Origin: JASFYU01 sp045046905
GTDB taxonomy: Bacteria; Bacteroidota; Bacteroidia; Flavobacteriales; Flavobacteriaceae
Reading direction: 5' to 3'
Assembly: GCA_045046905.1 (NCBI GenBank)
Contig: JASFYU010000058.1
Coordinates: forward strand, 1-58,764
DNA length: 58,764 nucleotides
In this document: positions 19,095 through 26,199 of the stretch, piece by piece
Layout of the letters: each line of letters opens with the position of its first letter
How positions within the stretch are numbered: the first letter of the stretch is position 1
The notes under the pieces: generated by a model
Seen by the model: the letters and a program-made list of their open reading frames with translations, nothing else
Databases searched by the model: none
What the model was told of the DNA's origin: nothing
Position numbers and translations under genes: made by a program

Positions 19095-21458
19095 CTATTC
19101 GCTTCGTAAACTTTTTACCGGGTTTTCAATTGCTGCTTTAATTGCCTGAAAACTGACTGTCAATAGTGCAATACAAATAGCCACAATACCCGCAATCGCA
19201 AATACCCATAAATTTATAACAATGCGATAGGCAAAGCTTTCTAGCCAACTTTGCATCGCCCACCAAGCAAGTGGACCCGCAATCAGCAAGGCAATAAGCA
19301 CCAAGCTCATAAAGTCTTTTGAAAGCAGTTTTACAATACCCGTAACACTGGATCCCAATACCTTTCGTACTCCTATTTCTTTGCGACGCTGTTCTGCGGT
19401 GTAGGCTGAAAGACCAAAGAGGCCCAAACAAGAAATGATAATGGCCAGCAAGGCAAAAATCTTGGAAAGGTTGCCAACCAATTTTTCACTTCGAAACATG
19501 GAGTTAAAAGCATCGTCGACAAATTCATATTCAAAAGGAAATGCAGAGTTGTGTTCTTTCATTACGTTTTCCATGGCTATAAGGGTTTTGGCTATTTCGG
19601 CACCCGGCTTGGTTTTCACGTACATGAAACGAGCCCAAGAAAAATTATTAAAGAACATTACCGGGTCACTAGAACCATACATATCACCATAGAGGTAGTT
19701 TTCTACAACACCGATTACCGTATATAACTGTCCGTACCGACGAACTGTTTTGCCTACCGCACTACCTTTGCCCATGAGTTTTGCAAATGACCTTGTAATC
19801 AATGTATTGACGCTGTCTTTAGCCACATTATCGCTAAAACCCCTGCCTTCTATAATCTCTATGCCCGCCGTATCCAAAAAATTAGAACTAATAAATCTAA
19901 ATGAGATAAGAACATCTTCAGTATTTGTACCACCTTGCCACTCTAAACCTGAGCCGTTGTTGCCGTCAGATAGTATATTGGTATTGTTAAGGGCAACGTT
20001 TTCTACCACACCAGAAGCAATCATATCTTGTTTTATAGAATTGAAGTTTTTTACCATAGTTCCAGTAACAGGCATTTTAATCAAATTCTCTTTCTCAAAT
20101 CCTAGCTTACGGCTTTTCACATATTCTACTTGTTGGTACACAATAATGGTACTAATGATGAACACTATGGATATTGTAAACTGGGTGACAACTAGCCCTT
20201 TCCTGATATATGAGGCACTACCTTCTCTTGTCTTTACTCCTTTGATTACCTCAACCGGCTTGAAAGAGGACAGATAAAATGCCGGATACCAACCTGCAAG
20301 CAGACCACAAACCAGCGTAATACCAAGAAGGGTAAGTATATGCATGGTATCAAAAAGTCGAAGTTCTAATTGCTTTTCAATAAGAATATTAAACTGAGGC
20401 AACAGTAAGGTTAACACTAGAACACTGATTATAGACGCAATGGCGGCGGTAATCAAAGCCTCTACCATAAACTGAAAAATCAATCTTTTTTTACTAGACC
20501 CTAGTACTTTGCGAACTCCTACTTCTTTTGCTCTTTTTTCGCTTCTTGAAGTTGACAGGTTCATGAAATTGATACAGGCAATTAACAGAATAATCAATGC
20601 GATAAAGGCAAACAACCGTACATAAACAATTTGGCCACCCACTTTTTTCCCATCTTGAAAACTGGATCTTAAGTGCCAATCTTTCATAGAATGCAGAAAA
20701 GCATAAGTAACGTCGCCTTCCTTGTTTTTTGATGGTATGAATTTTCGCACCTTGGCATCAACGGCTTCAAAATCTACATCAGGCGCCAACTCAACAAAAG
20801 TATCGGCAAATTGATTGCCATAATATTTCATCCATTCATTATCCTCTCCTTCATTGAACCGTTCAAAAGGTACCAACCAATCAAACCCAAAACTCACGTT
20901 TTCAGGTAAATCTTCTATAACTCCCGTAATTATATAATTGTCCTTATTATTAACGCGGAGTGCCTTATTTAAAACTTGGGTGTTTTTACCGAATAGTTCA
21001 AATGCCGTCTTTTGATTGAGTACAATGGCATCTGGCCGGTTAAAAGCATCTTCCATATTGCCTTCCAAAAAATTAAGGCTAAACATGTCAAGAAAATCTG
21101 GATTGGTGTATCTTCCGAATCTACTGACTCCCTTTTCACCAACAGTAAATAATAAACTACCACCAGAAGTTCGTGCCGATTTAACTATTTCCGGAATCTC
21201 ATCTTTCATGTCTTTTGCCAACGGGCCAGGTGTAGAGTAAAAAGTACGCCACTCGCCTTCATATTGCTGGTTAGTGGGCACATAATACACCAAGTCTTGT
21301 TTTTCGAAAACACTATTAAAATTTACTTCATCTTCTACCCATAACAATATTAGGCTGGCACAAGTAATACCTATGGCCAAGCCGAAAATATTCAAAGAAC
21401 TATATCCCTTGTTCTTCCAAAGGTTTCGCCACGCGATTTTAAAATAGTTTTTGATCAT
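19095..21458 (-). CDS. FtsX/MacB-type ABC transporter permease (array member 8, nearest the ATPase)
   Basis: 787-aa permease, the first downstream of the ATPase and so probably the ancestral partner. It starts MIKNYFKIAWRNLWKNKG. The first FtsX unit has NFMNLSTSRSEKRAKEVGVR and the second RRKEIGVRKVLGSSVTGIV, then FAYRIVINLWVFAI. It ends in NPVKSLRSE. As in the others, the conserved Lys-Glu-(Ile/Val)-Gly-(Ile/Val)-Arg-Lys segment after each FtsX TM group is the likely cytoplasmic contact with the ATPase. A 133-bp GC-ended element separates it from the ATPase gene. Confidence 0.93.
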   Translation of the reverse strand: MIKNYFKIAWRNLWKNKGYSSLNIFGLAIGITCASLILLWVEDEVNFNSVFEKQDLVYYVPTNQQYEGEWRTFYSTPGPLAKDMKDEIPEIVKSARTSGGSLLFTVGEKGVSRFGRYTNPDFLDMFSLNFLEGNMEDAFNRPDAIVLNQKTAFELFGKNTQVLNKALRVNNKDNYIITGVIEDLPENVSFGFDWLVPFERFNEGEDNEWMKYYGNQFADTFVELAPDVDFEAVDAKVRKFIPSKNKEGDVTYAFLHSMKDWHLRSSFQDGKKVGGQIVYVRLFAFIALIILLIACINFMNLSTSRSEKRAKEVGVRKVLGSSKKRLIFQFMVEALITAAIASIISVLVLTLLLPQFNILIEKQLELRLFDTMHILTLLGITLVCGLLAGWYPAFYLSSFKPVEVIKGVKTREGSASYIRKGLVVTQFTISIVFIISTIIVYQQVEYVKSRKLGFEKENLIKMPVTGTMVKNFNSIKQDMIASGVVENVALNNTNILSDGNNGSGLEWQGGTNTEDVLISFRFISSNFLDTAGIEIIEGRGFSDNVAKDSVNTLITRSFAKLMGKGSAVGKTVRRYGQLYTVIGVVENYLYGDMYGSSDPVMFFNNFSWARFMYVKTKPGAEIAKTLIAMENVMKEHNSAFPFEYEFVDDAFNSMFRSEKLVGNLSKIFALLAIIISCLGLFGLSAYTAEQRRKEIGVRKVLGSSVTGIVKLLSKDFMSLVLIALLIAGPLAWWAMQSWLESFAYRIVINLWVFAIAGIVAICIALLTVSFQAIKAAIENPVKSLRSE

Positions 21459-21472
21459 GGCTTCATTTTTAT

Positions 21473-21605
21473 CCTCCCCCTAGCCCCCCTCCCAAGGAGG
21501 AGGAACGGATCCTGAATAATTACTCTTGTCTCATTTTGACCTCATGGTCTTCAATTTTATCTCTTCTTCTCCCCTTCGGGGAGATGCCGTAAGGCAGAGG
21601 GGGGC
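21473..21605. mobile_element. MITE-like element with GC-rich ends, copy B
   Basis: A 133-bp element in the same orientation as copy A. The left end has CCTCCCCCTAGCCCCCCTCC plus CAAGGAGGAGG, and the right end has CTCCCCTTCGGGGAGATGCC plus GTAAGGCAGAGGGG. The middle differs from copy A. The right end touches the stop codon of the ATPase gene and the left end lies 14 bp from the permease 8 start. No open frame of note is present. Confidence 0.65.
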
Positions 21606-22300
21606 TAAATCATTGCCCCAATTTCTCTGTTTTGACTTTCTGTAACCACCTGCCCATCAAATAGGTTTATGATTCTATGTGCATAATGAGAATCGCGATC
21701 TGAGTGGGTCACCATTACAATCGTGGTACCTTCTTGGTTGAGTTCGGTGAGTAGGTTCATTACCTCGGTACCGTTTTTAGAATCCAGATTACCCGTAGGC
21801 TCATCGGCCAATATTAATTTTGGCTTGGTGACCACGGCCCTTGAAATTGCCACTCGCTGTTGTTGCCCACCCGATAATTGCTGCGGAAAATGCTTTGCTC
21901 GATGTGCAATTTTCATGCGCTCTAGTACTTTCATCACTTTTTCTTTACGTTCCGTTTTGTTCATCTTAAGATAAATCAAGGGCAATTCTACATTTTCGTA
22001 GACCGTAAGCTCATCGATAAGGTTAAAACTCTGAAAAACAAACCCCAAATTTCCTTTTCTGAGTTGAGTACGTTGACTTTCTCTTAAGCCTGCGACTTCA
22101 TGACCTGCGAACTGGTATTTTCCTTCAGTGGGGTTGTCTAACATGCCTATAATGTTCAATAAGGTTGATTTTCCACAGCCTGAAGGCCCCATAATGGCCA
22201 CGAACTCCCCTTCTTCTACTTTAAGGGTCACGTTATTCAAGGCCAAGGTTTCTACCTCTTCTGTTCTAAAACTCTTTTTTAAATTTTGAATCTGTATCAT
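21605..22300 (-). CDS. ABC transporter ATP-binding protein (MacB/LolD type)
   Basis: 231-aa cytoplasmic ATPase. It shows Walker A GPSGCGKST (38-46), a Q-loop at VFQSFNL, the signature LSGGQQQR, Walker B LILADEPTGNLDS, and the H-loop in VMVTHSDRD. Length and motifs are those of the LolD/MacB/FtsE group, which powers FtsX-type permeases that move substrates from the periplasm rather than the cytoplasm. It is the only ATPase gene near eight permeases, so it is the natural common motor. It lies between the 121-aa gene (89 bp upstream) and permease 8. Confidence 0.95.
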   Translation of the reverse strand: MIQIQNLKKSFRTEEVETLALNNVTLKVEEGEFVAIMGPSGCGKSTLLNIIGMLDNPTEGKYQFAGHEVAGLRESQRTQLRKGNLGFVFQSFNLIDELTVYENVELPLIYLKMNKTERKEKVMKVLERMKIAHRAKHFPQQLSGGQQQRVAISRAVVTKPKLILADEPTGNLDSKNGTEVMNLLTELNQEGTTIVMVTHSDRDSHYAHRIINLFDGQVVTESQNREIGAMI

Positions 22301-22389
22301 TATCCTGCTATATTTTATGTTATAAATTATGAGAGCCTGTTTTGAATGCTAATATTTGTTATTCTATGTTCATTGTCAATCCTTATTTT

Positions 22390-22755
22390 CTAAAGAGCAA
22401 GTAGTTCTAAGACTTCTTTTAGAATATTTCTTACCATTTTAGGAGCTTCAGTACCCAATGGGTGGCTAATATCAAAGTTATCAATGGCAATATATTCGTA
22501 CTCTATAAAAGGCTTGCCTTCAAATTCACCTACCGATATTACATATAGTTTTTCATCTGTTATCCGCAATGGTAATACGAAGGCCTCTGCTTGTTTGAAC
22601 CAGTATTTAAAATGTTGGCGGGCAAATAGCCACTTTTCATTGTTCTCGATTTTTGAAATTGTTTGCAGAATCTGTATATTTTCCTGTTCATTGTCTACCA
22701 TTTTTTTTCTTAAAATGCTTATCCGATCCATATACTTGTCTTTCATTTCATACAT
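22390..22755 (-). CDS. Small protein of unknown function in the efflux operon
   Basis: 121 aa, not recognised. There is no signal peptide or TM segment. A charged, probably coiled N-terminal half (residues 5-45) is followed by a mixed segment with WLFARQHFKYWFKQAEAF and a C-terminal amphipathic helix. In-frame Met codons at residues 4 and 9 are alternative starts. The gene lies between adaptor and ATPase genes on the same strand with gaps of 58 and 89 bp, so it is likely co-transcribed. A cytoplasmic accessory or regulatory role is a guess. It could be an insertion unrelated to transport. Confidence 0.65.
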   Translation of the reverse strand: MYEMKDKYMDRISILRKKMVDNEQENIQILQTISKIENNEKWLFARQHFKYWFKQAEAFVLPLRITDEKLYVISVGEFEGKPFIEYEYIAIDNFDISHPLGTEAPKMVRNILKEVLELLAL

Positions 22756-22813
22756 TTCTTTCAGCCTTCACACTCATATATCTCTCTCCTTCTTAGTAGC
22801 TAGGTTGAGGATT

Positions 22814-24064
22814 TCATTTCAACACTATTTTCTCAGCTTCGCCAAAATTATCATAGTTCGATGTGATTACTTGTTCCCCAGCCTGAAGGCCTTCTAACAG
22901 CTCATAATATCTAGAATTTTGTTTTCCTATACGAATGTTGCGTCTTAGCGCTTCGTCACCATCAGCGTTCACAACAAAGATCCATTGCCCGCCCGTACTC
23001 TGAAAAAAACTGCCTTTGGGCAGCAAAAGCGCATCGCTAGATTCGCCCAACTGTAGTTTTATATTGTAGCTCTGTCCTGCTCGAATTGTTTTTGGCTTAT
23101 CACTGGTAAATACCAGATCCACTTTAAATCTTCCGTTACGTACTTCGGGGTATACTTTACGAACACGCAGGGTATATTCGGTACCGTTACGCTCAAAAGA
23201 CGCTACCAGATCCCGTTTTACCCGATCTATATAATGTTCATCTATATCAGCCTCAATCTTATAATTTGTAAGTACATTGATTTGACCAATACGCTGTCCT
23301 TGCAAGATATTCTGCCCTATCTCTGCATCTAAAAAACCCAATTGACCATCAGCAGGAGCCCGAACATTCAGGTGATCTAAACGTTGATAGACCATTCCTA
23401 ATGTTTTTTGCATACGAGAAAGATCAGCATCTAAACCAGTCAATGATGTTTTGCGCATTTCGGCGTCATTCTCAGTCTGCACCATTATAATATCAAACTG
23501 TTTTTGGGAAAGCTCATAGTTTTCTTTCGATAATAAATATTGTTCCCTAGAAATTAATTCCTCGTTGAACAAGGCTTGATTTTGTTCAAAATTCCGTTTT
23601 AACTTTCGAAGTTCGCTACTAGAGGTTGCTAATGCCTTACGGCCATCATATTGACGAGAATCAAAATCGAGTCTTGTTTGCCTGAGATTGTTCTGCTTTA
23701 GAGCCATATTGCTCTCACTGTTTAATATCTGCTCATATAGGTTTATATTTTCCAGTTTTAAGATAATATCTCCCTTTTTTACCATGGCTCCCTCTTCAAT
23801 TAACTTTTCTGAAACACGACCCCCTTCATAGGCATCCATATAGATGGTAGTTATCGGAGCTACAAAGCCGTTGATGGTAATGTAATCATCGAACTTTCCT
23901 TGGGTTACCTCGGCTATAGAGAGTTTATCCTTTTCGGTTCGAAAGGTAGAAACCGTATTTCCAAAGATTAGTTGGTAGCCGGCAAAAAGCAATAAAAGGC
24001 CAAGGGCAATATAGCCGAAATGTTTTGGCCGTAATCCTTTTTTCTTTTCGAGTTGTATATCCAT
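22814..24064 (-). CDS. HlyD/MacA-like periplasmic adaptor (membrane fusion protein)
   Basis: 416 aa. One N-terminal TM (about residues 15-34) anchors a periplasmic adaptor. A biotinyl-lipoyl-like half domain (GGRVSEKLIEEGAMVKKGD) is followed by a long coiled-coil hairpin (about 110-225), the second lipoyl half (VRAPADGQLGFLDAEIG) and beta-barrel/membrane-proximal domains with LRIGKQNSRYYELLEGLQAG. In MacAB-TolC systems this protein bridges the permease and the outer-membrane channel. Here one adaptor gene accompanies eight permeases. It lies downstream of tolC after a 469-bp repeat-rich gap. Confidence 0.93.
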   Translation of the reverse strand: MDIQLEKKKGLRPKHFGYIALGLLLLFAGYQLIFGNTVSTFRTEKDKLSIAEVTQGKFDDYITINGFVAPITTIYMDAYEGGRVSEKLIEEGAMVKKGDIILKLENINLYEQILNSESNMALKQNNLRQTRLDFDSRQYDGRKALATSSSELRKLKRNFEQNQALFNEELISREQYLLSKENYELSQKQFDIIMVQTENDAEMRKTSLTGLDADLSRMQKTLGMVYQRLDHLNVRAPADGQLGFLDAEIGQNILQGQRIGQINVLTNYKIEADIDEHYIDRVKRDLVASFERNGTEYTLRVRKVYPEVRNGRFKVDLVFTSDKPKTIRAGQSYNIKLQLGESSDALLLPKGSFFQSTGGQWIFVVNADGDEALRRNIRIGKQNSRYYELLEGLQAGEQVITSNYDNFGEAEKIVLK

Positions 24065-24199
24065 TATTTTTTAGTATTGTGTTTGTGGTAATGTGTGTGT
24101 GCTGCAATTAGTATTGTGTTCTATAGTAATGAGTACTTCATTCCTCGTATGTTATATTTAGCCATCACTGTTTTTTGTTTATCTGTTTATTCTCACTAG

Positions 24200-24290
24200 T
24201 GGGTTTAACCTGCCTACGTCGGCAGGTACCCTGCGATCCCTGCCTACCGCCGGCTTGCATCGAAATGTTAAACTTTGTTTCCTTTTTAAT
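24200..24290 (+). repeat. Dispersed palindromic repeat (GGGTTTAACC type)
   Basis: Starts GTGGGTTTAACCTGCCTACG, contains two CCTGCC/GGCAGG-type dyads, and ends CTTGCATCGAAATGTTAAAC and a TTTCC tail. An inverted relative lies at 26105-26190 on the other side of tolC. The tail recurs on the opposite strand at 48815-48850. With the tracts at 24378-24537 it fills the 469-bp tolC-adaptor gap, in which no gene is seen. Confidence 0.7.
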
Positions 24291-24377
24291 ACCTCATGGC
24301 TTTGCCCCGAGGTAGTTTACTTATTTTTATTCTTCGCTCTTCATTTCTCACTTTCGCTTTTCACTCATTACTTTGTA

Positions 24378-24419
24378 CTCATAACAAACAGATTGCTTCG
24401 TTCCTCGCAAAAACGTTAT
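24378..24419. repeat. Copy of the AACAAACAGNTTGCTTCG dispersed repeat
   Basis: Contains ATAACAAACAGATTGCTTCG followed by TTCCTCGCAAAAACGTT. Relatives lie at 2571, 2691, 8677, 16425, 37897 and 54120. Confidence 0.75.
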
Positions 24420-24429
24420 GCATTTTACT

Positions 24430-24537
24430 TTGTACTTATTACTCATTACTTTTTACTGTTCACTTTTCACTTCTCACTTCTCACTTCTCACTTCTCACTT
24501 CTCACTTCTCACTTCTCACTTCTCACTTCTCACTTAG
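24430..24537. repeat. Heptanucleotide array with nine perfect CACTTCT units
   Basis: Degenerate YACTNNT units (from TACTTAT, TACTCAT) pass into nine exact tandem copies of CACTTCT (24468-24530) and a final CACTTAG. The last unit overlaps the stop codon of tolC. It is the most homogeneous heptad array in the window and so the best candidate for recent slippage or length variation. Confidence 0.9.
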
Positions 24538-25877
24538 CGACCTATATTAAAAATAGGTAACCCCCCATAAAAATCGAGTGTCTTTTCATTGACTTTAAGG
24601 CGTAAGCTAACCTGTAAATTTTCATTTTGAGAGCTGCCGAGCAAATTTTTTGCTTGAAAAAGGTCCAAAGCATTAATCAGTCCTCCGTCATATTTTTTTT
24701 GTGCTATTTTGAATGCCAATTCTTGAGACTCCATTTTTTTTGTGCTCTGTTCAGTCTCTGTTATTAAGGCCTTATGTTCTTGCACCAACTGTTGGATTAA
24801 TTTAAAAAGCTCCTGTTCCTGAATAACAACAGCGTTTTTTGCGCGCTCTAGACTAATTTTTCGTTGTTTTACCCTCGAGCGACCTGACCAGCGATTACTG
24901 ATCGGAATGACTAAAGAGGCACCAATATATCTAGAGGCATTATCCTTGACCTGGTTATTAAAAGGAACCTGCAGCCCTAAGCTATCTACGGTTGTTTCAT
25001 AATAACCCGTGCCATAACCTGCAAATATAGATAGTGACGGAGAGAGCATTCCCCTGGCCGAAGCAAGTTCTTTCCTGGCCGCCTTTGCTCTAAACTCTTG
25101 AGCTTTTAACAAAGGAATAAAACCTTTGGCGGCCTTATAAACTGAATCCAAATGCATATTCTTTTCTTCCTCCGCAATTGTATTCATATCCTCAGAAAGA
25201 ACAATATCAGTGACCTCTTCGAGGTTCATCTCCTGTAGTAAAATGAGTTTTCCGGCGGCCAAAAGATTACTGTTTTGAGTGACCAATAATTGATCACCCA
25301 ATAAAGCTGCCTCTGCCTCATACAAATCGGCACCCGCTTTAAGGCCCAGTTCAATTTGCTTTTTGACAAGATTATAATTGGCCTGAGAGATTTCTGACTG
25401 TTCTACCGAATTGCTCACAAGCCCTTGGTAAAATTTGATATTATAATAGGCAGACATTACCCTAAAAGCCAAAAGATACCTTTGCTGCTGCACATCCTCC
25501 ATCGAGGCTCTATATAAAAATTTTGAAGCTTTTATGGCATTGATTTTTTGAAATCCTTGAAAGATATCCATCGAGGCATTCAGAGAATAACTGTTCGAAA
25601 AGAAATCCGAATCTACAATGTCATTGGTGTTGGGATCGGTAGAACGACCATATCTAACACTGTAATCGCTAGAGGCAGTTGCCGCTGGTAAAAGGTTTCT
25701 AATCGATTGCCGATACGTCTCTTTGCCTGAATCTTTTATATAGGTATAGTCTTTTAGTAGAAGGTTGTGCTCCAAAGCATAGGAAACACAATCATCTAAA
25801 GACCACATTTCTTGCGCAGAAATAGGAATCGAGATTAACAAAAAGAGTACTAGAACTATATGATTTTTAAGACGCAT
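24534..25877 (-). CDS. TolC-like outer membrane efflux protein
   Basis: 447 aa. A signal peptide (residues 1-22, cleavage after SIPISA) is followed by two outer-membrane efflux (OEP) repeats. These are rich in long helices and show the internal duplication expected of the family: NLVKKQIELGLKAGADLYEA in the first half and AFKIAQKKYDGGLINALDLF in the second. The start at MRLKNHIVLV is preferred to the ATG six codons upstream. It is the exit duct of the exporter and the first gene after the candidate sigma-54 promoter, divergent from the regulator. A perfect heptad array begins at its stop codon. Confidence 0.93.
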   Translation of the reverse strand: MRLKNHIVLVLFLLISIPISAQEMWSLDDCVSYALEHNLLLKDYTYIKDSGKETYRQSIRNLLPAATASSDYSVRYGRSTDPNTNDIVDSDFFSNSYSLNASMDIFQGFQKINAIKASKFLYRASMEDVQQQRYLLAFRVMSAYYNIKFYQGLVSNSVEQSEISQANYNLVKKQIELGLKAGADLYEAEAALLGDQLLVTQNSNLLAAGKLILLQEMNLEEVTDIVLSEDMNTIAEEEKNMHLDSVYKAAKGFIPLLKAQEFRAKAARKELASARGMLSPSLSIFAGYGTGYYETTVDSLGLQVPFNNQVKDNASRYIGASLVIPISNRWSGRSRVKQRKISLERAKNAVVIQEQELFKLIQQLVQEHKALITETEQSTKKMESQELAFKIAQKKYDGGLINALDLFQAKNLLGSSQNENLQVSLRLKVNEKTLDFYGGLPIFNIGR

Positions 25878-25902
25878 ATCTTTTAAGTGTGCCAAACTGT
25901 AT

Positions 25903-25917
25903 TCTATAGTCGTGCCA
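25903..25917 (-). promoter_or_regulatory. Candidate sigma-54 (-24/-12) promoter of the tolC operon
   Basis: On the minus strand TGGCACG (25917-25911), a full match to the -24 consensus, is followed by ACTA and TAGA. The -12 half retains T and G but not the usual GC. The predicted start near 25891 gives a ~14-base leader to the ATG. Its twin is at 5305-5319. A divergent gene encoding a GAFTDA-containing activator supports sigma-54 control. Confidence 0.55.
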
Positions 25918-25977
25918 TAAAGTTAAAATACTGATTATCAACTATATAAAAACATGTGCTTCATTATATTATTCCTG

Positions 25978-26020
25978 TGTGTAAAAAATTTATACAAATA
26001 GTGTCAAAATATTATACAGT
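25978..26020 (-). promoter_or_regulatory. Candidate tandem enhancer (UAS) for the sigma-54 regulator, copy 2
   Basis: TGTGT-N11-ACAAA (25978-25998) and AGTGT-N11-ACAGT (26000-26020) lie 22 bp apart. They match the pair at 5381-5423 in order, phase and distance to the -24 box (60 versus 61 bp between them). Both second dyads read AGTGTC-N7-TATACAGT. The element lies between tolC and the regulator gene, so it may also serve autoregulation. Confidence 0.62.
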
Positions 26021-26104
26021 TTTAAATACCCAATGCTTTCAAATTGTAGCTTTACCTAGCTTATACCTATTTTATTATACAATTGGGGTATAGAAAACAA
26101 AATC

Positions 26105-26190
26105 ATTTCGATGCAAGCCTAGCTACAGTAGGCAGACATCGGAGAACCTGCCTGCGGTAGGCAGGTTAAACCCTCAATAAAGGAATTAAA
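26105..26190 (-). repeat. Dispersed palindromic repeat upstream of the regulator
   Basis: Inverted relative of 24200-24290. On the minus strand it starts with AATTCCTTTATTGAGGGTTT, contains the dyad CCTGCCTACCGCAGGCAGG and ends CTTGCATCGAAATG. It occupies the leader just before the response regulator start, so it is probably transcribed with that gene. Confidence 0.7.
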
Positions 26191-26199
26191 TAACTCTTG

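Noticed and set aside
22301..22389. Third sigma-54 control region before the ATPase
   Set aside because: No TGGCAYG box and no 22-bp-spaced dyad pair could be found there or in the other array gaps.
24468..24530. Possible CRISPR array in the tandem repeat
   Set aside because: The units are 7 bp without spacers and no cas genes are in the window.
24255..24560. Plus-strand open frames with repeated Ser-Leu-Leu-Thr-Ser-His-Phe
   Set aside because: They arise from the CACTTCT array and run into the antisense end of tolC. No family resemblance or start signal was seen.
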